Positions 62,749-64,000 of a stretch of 64,000 bases of DNA are shown in pieces; positions within the stretch are counted from its first letter, which is position 1, and each line of letters begins with the position of its first letter. The stretch covers positions 124,001 through 188,000 of the forward strand of contig DFZK01000015.1 in assembly GCA_002382085.1 (NCBI GenBank), given 5' to 3'. Source of the DNA: Sulfurospirillum sp. UBA4058 (GTDB lineage Bacteria > Campylobacterota > Campylobacteria > Campylobacterales > Sulfurospirillaceae). A program made the translations under genes and the position numbers. Below the pieces are notes generated by a model, which searched no databases, had not been told where the DNA came from, and saw nothing but the letters and a program-made list of their open reading frames with translations.

Positions 62749-63405
62749 GTGAAAAAAGCACTTCTTTTTTTAGCGTTCGGGCTTTTGATGTTTTTCTTTT
62801 ATCGAAGCGGCGTTCTCTCGTTTGAACAAGTCGATGCGATCAAGGCATTCGTTTTAAGCTTCGGTATCTACGCACCGCTTATTTTCATTTTACTCTTTAC
62901 GCTAGCACCGCTGATTTTTTTCCCCGACGGGATTTTAGCGTTGGCTGGCGGACTGATTTTCGGGTTTACGATAGGAAGCGTGTATATCATCGTCGGTGCG
63001 CTTTGCGGCGGGTCGTTGTCGTTTTTTTTGGCTCGTTGGTACGGTAAAAAGATGCATGAAAAGCTCTCGAACGAGAAGCTCTTGCATTTTCACCGTAGCG
63101 TCCAAAATCACGGTTTTACGATGATTTTATTGCTTCGGCTTGTCCCTTTGGTTCCGTTTAATATCATCAGCTATTCGGCGGGTTTTTCGACGATTCGCTA
63201 TCGCGATTTTTTCTTTGCGACGTTTTTGGGTATGATGCCCGGCGTATTCGTCTATGCCAATATCGGCGCGAAAACCTTGGCGTTCGGTACCGTAGATTTT
63301 TGGATCAGCATCGCGTTGATGGTGCTTTTAGTCATTGTCTCGATGTTGCTGAAAGGGTATGTTCAAAAACGAGTCAAAAGGTATGAATCCCGTGAGTTAC
63401 ACTGA
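62749..63405 (+). CDS. VTT/TVP38-family membrane protein, copy 2
   Basis: 218 residues with the same fold as the gene two positions upstream (GGLIFGFTIGSVYIIVGALCGGSLSFFLARWYGKK; RLVPLVPFNIISYSAGFSTIRY) but clearly diverged from it. GTG start with AAAGGA. Overlaps the radical SAM gene by 23 bp. Confidence 0.85.
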   Translation: MKKALLFLAFGLLMFFFYRSGVLSFEQVDAIKAFVLSFGIYAPLIFILLFTLAPLIFFPDGILALAGGLIFGFTIGSVYIIVGALCGGSLSFFLARWYGKKMHEKLSNEKLLHFHRSVQNHGFTMILLLRLVPLVPFNIISYSAGFSTIRYRDFFFATFLGMMPGVFVYANIGAKTLAFGTVDFWISIALMVLLVIVSMLLKGYVQKRVKRYESRELH

Positions 63406-64000
63406 AACGATCCGTGAAGAGAAGATGAACGATTTTAACGCTTCATGGCAGAGAATAGTCTATAAAAACCGTGCGATTTACGTCTACGAGCACGGTGCCG
63501 ATTGGTTTATCCCCAATGCGCAAGCCGATGCGTTACTGCAACAAGGCGATGCGCATTTTCAAAAACGTATTGCCGTGCCTAACCCGCGCGTTTATCGCCC
63601 TCGTCGTGAAACGAAAACTCCCGCTTTAGCGGAATTTTGGATTCATCTGACCAACCGATGCAATCTTACATGTAAGCATTGTTTGTTTAGTTCTTCTCCC
63701 CAAGAAAAGGATAGGTTAGCGTTTGAAACGATTCAACGGCATCTACAAGAGGCGTATGCGCTCGGGTGTCGTTTGTTTATCGTGACCGGCGGCGAACCTT
63801 TGGTACATTCGCACTTTTTAGAGTTAATCGAGACGATTTTGGGATACGAGGCGACGAACGTCGTCGTTCTCACCAACGGCGTTTTAGTGCAAAAGGTCTT
63901 TTCGGCCGCTTCGTGCGATCCCCGACGTCTTTCGTTTCAGATCAGCGTAGACGGTTTGGAAGCCGAACACGATGCGCTTCGGGGCAAGGGAGTCTTTGCC
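63383..64000 (+). CDS. Radical SAM protein, 3' end cut by window
   Basis: 206 codons to the window edge. An N-terminal ~80-residue region (WQRIVYKNRAIYVYEHGADW...) precedes the radical SAM core: cluster motif CNLTCKHC (Cx3Cx2C), then FIVTGGEPLVH (SAM-binding GGEP) and LSFQISVDGLEAEHDALRGKG. The style is that of SPASM/PqqE-type enzymes; whether a SPASM domain follows lies outside. The motif does not look like ArsS. ATG 63383 used; ATG 63425 is the alternative. The TTACATGTAA copy at 63666 encodes the LTCK of the cluster motif. Confidence 0.88.
   Translation, partial: MNPVSYTETIREEKMNDFNASWQRIVYKNRAIYVYEHGADWFIPNAQADALLQQGDAHFQKRIAVPNPRVYRPRRETKTPALAEFWIHLTNRCNLTCKHCLFSSSPQEKDRLAFETIQRHLQEAYALGCRLFIVTGGEPLVHSHFLELIETILGYEATNVVVLTNGVLVQKVFSAASCDPRRLSFQISVDGLEAEHDALRGKGVFA

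Noticed and set aside
57474..64000. Calling the whole locus arsenosugar biosynthesis
   Set aside because: Only the two transferase domains carry that database label; the radical SAM motif is not ArsS-like and no arsM or ars genes are seen.

Overview
The window looks like the chromosome of a free-living, respiratory Campylobacterota (Epsilonproteobacteria), most likely Sulfurospirillum or a close relative. Signs are the Campylobacter-like gene order in two long blocks (nadK-recN ... cbrR-tatD-mltD-rlpA ... kdsC-lptC-lptA-ysxC-mrdA, and metG-fbp-mobB-slt-yggT), an nrfHAIJ ammonifying nitrite reductase cluster of the Wolinella/Sulfurospirillum type with a CXXCK haem in NrfA, promoters of the TTTTTTGnTAnnnT style, and no sign of a plasmid, phage or insertion sequence. 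The genus assignment is inference. No tRNA, rRNA or CRISPR array was seen.

Layout. 1-9 kb: housekeeping and division genes (trmB partial, ftsE, ftsX, an EnvC-like amidase activator, pyrH, rpoZ, rel/spoT, tyrS, a nitronate monooxygenase-like protein). 9-14 kb: amiA, then a leftward aspS-adk-cinA-like operon. 14-20 kb: diguanylate cyclase, lipoprotein, nadK, recN, lldP lactate permease. 20-29 kb: a tightly overlapping rightward run for envelope work (REC-REC-GGDEF regulator, tatD, mltD, rlpA, hisB, kdsC, lptC, lptA, ysxC, an acetyltransferase, a small membrane protein, mrdA). 29-40 kb: mostly leftward (DJ-1/PfpI, ybeY, a Mur-like protein, metG, fbp, mobB, slt, yggT, a degenerate glutamyl-tRNA synthetase relative, and a glutaminyl-tRNA synthetase with a YqeY tail). 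40-47 kb: a signalling island (chemoreceptor, GGDEF-EAL protein with the same kind of sensor, and a histidine kinase/response regulator pair whose kinase is frameshifted). 47-55.6 kb: nitrite ammonification (FNR-specificity Crp regulator, nrfH, nrfA, nrfI, nrfJ, second Crp regulator, PilJ-type nitrate/nitrite-like sensor). 55.6-57.4 kb: hydrolase remnant, LysE exporter, lrgAB. 57.4-64 kb: two divergent operons that may form one pathway (methylthioribose kinase and a double glycosyltransferase leftward; two periplasmic rhodaneses, two VTT membrane proteins, a CCG iron-sulfur protein and a radical SAM protein rightward, cut by the window end).

The strongest unexplained signals are: (1) the palindrome TTACATGTAA, present exactly 13 times and mostly inside genes; (2) the inactive-looking GluRS paralogue directly behind a GlnRS; (3) tandem AAGTCAT repeats with 11-bp spacing at both ends of the signalling island; (4) a near-ideal FNR-type site, mini-ORF and structured leader in front of nrfH; (5) the uncharacterised 57-64 kb sulfur/sugar/radical SAM locus. 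CpG looks visibly rarer in 37-47 kb and around 56 kb than in the rest, suggesting mosaic ancestry.
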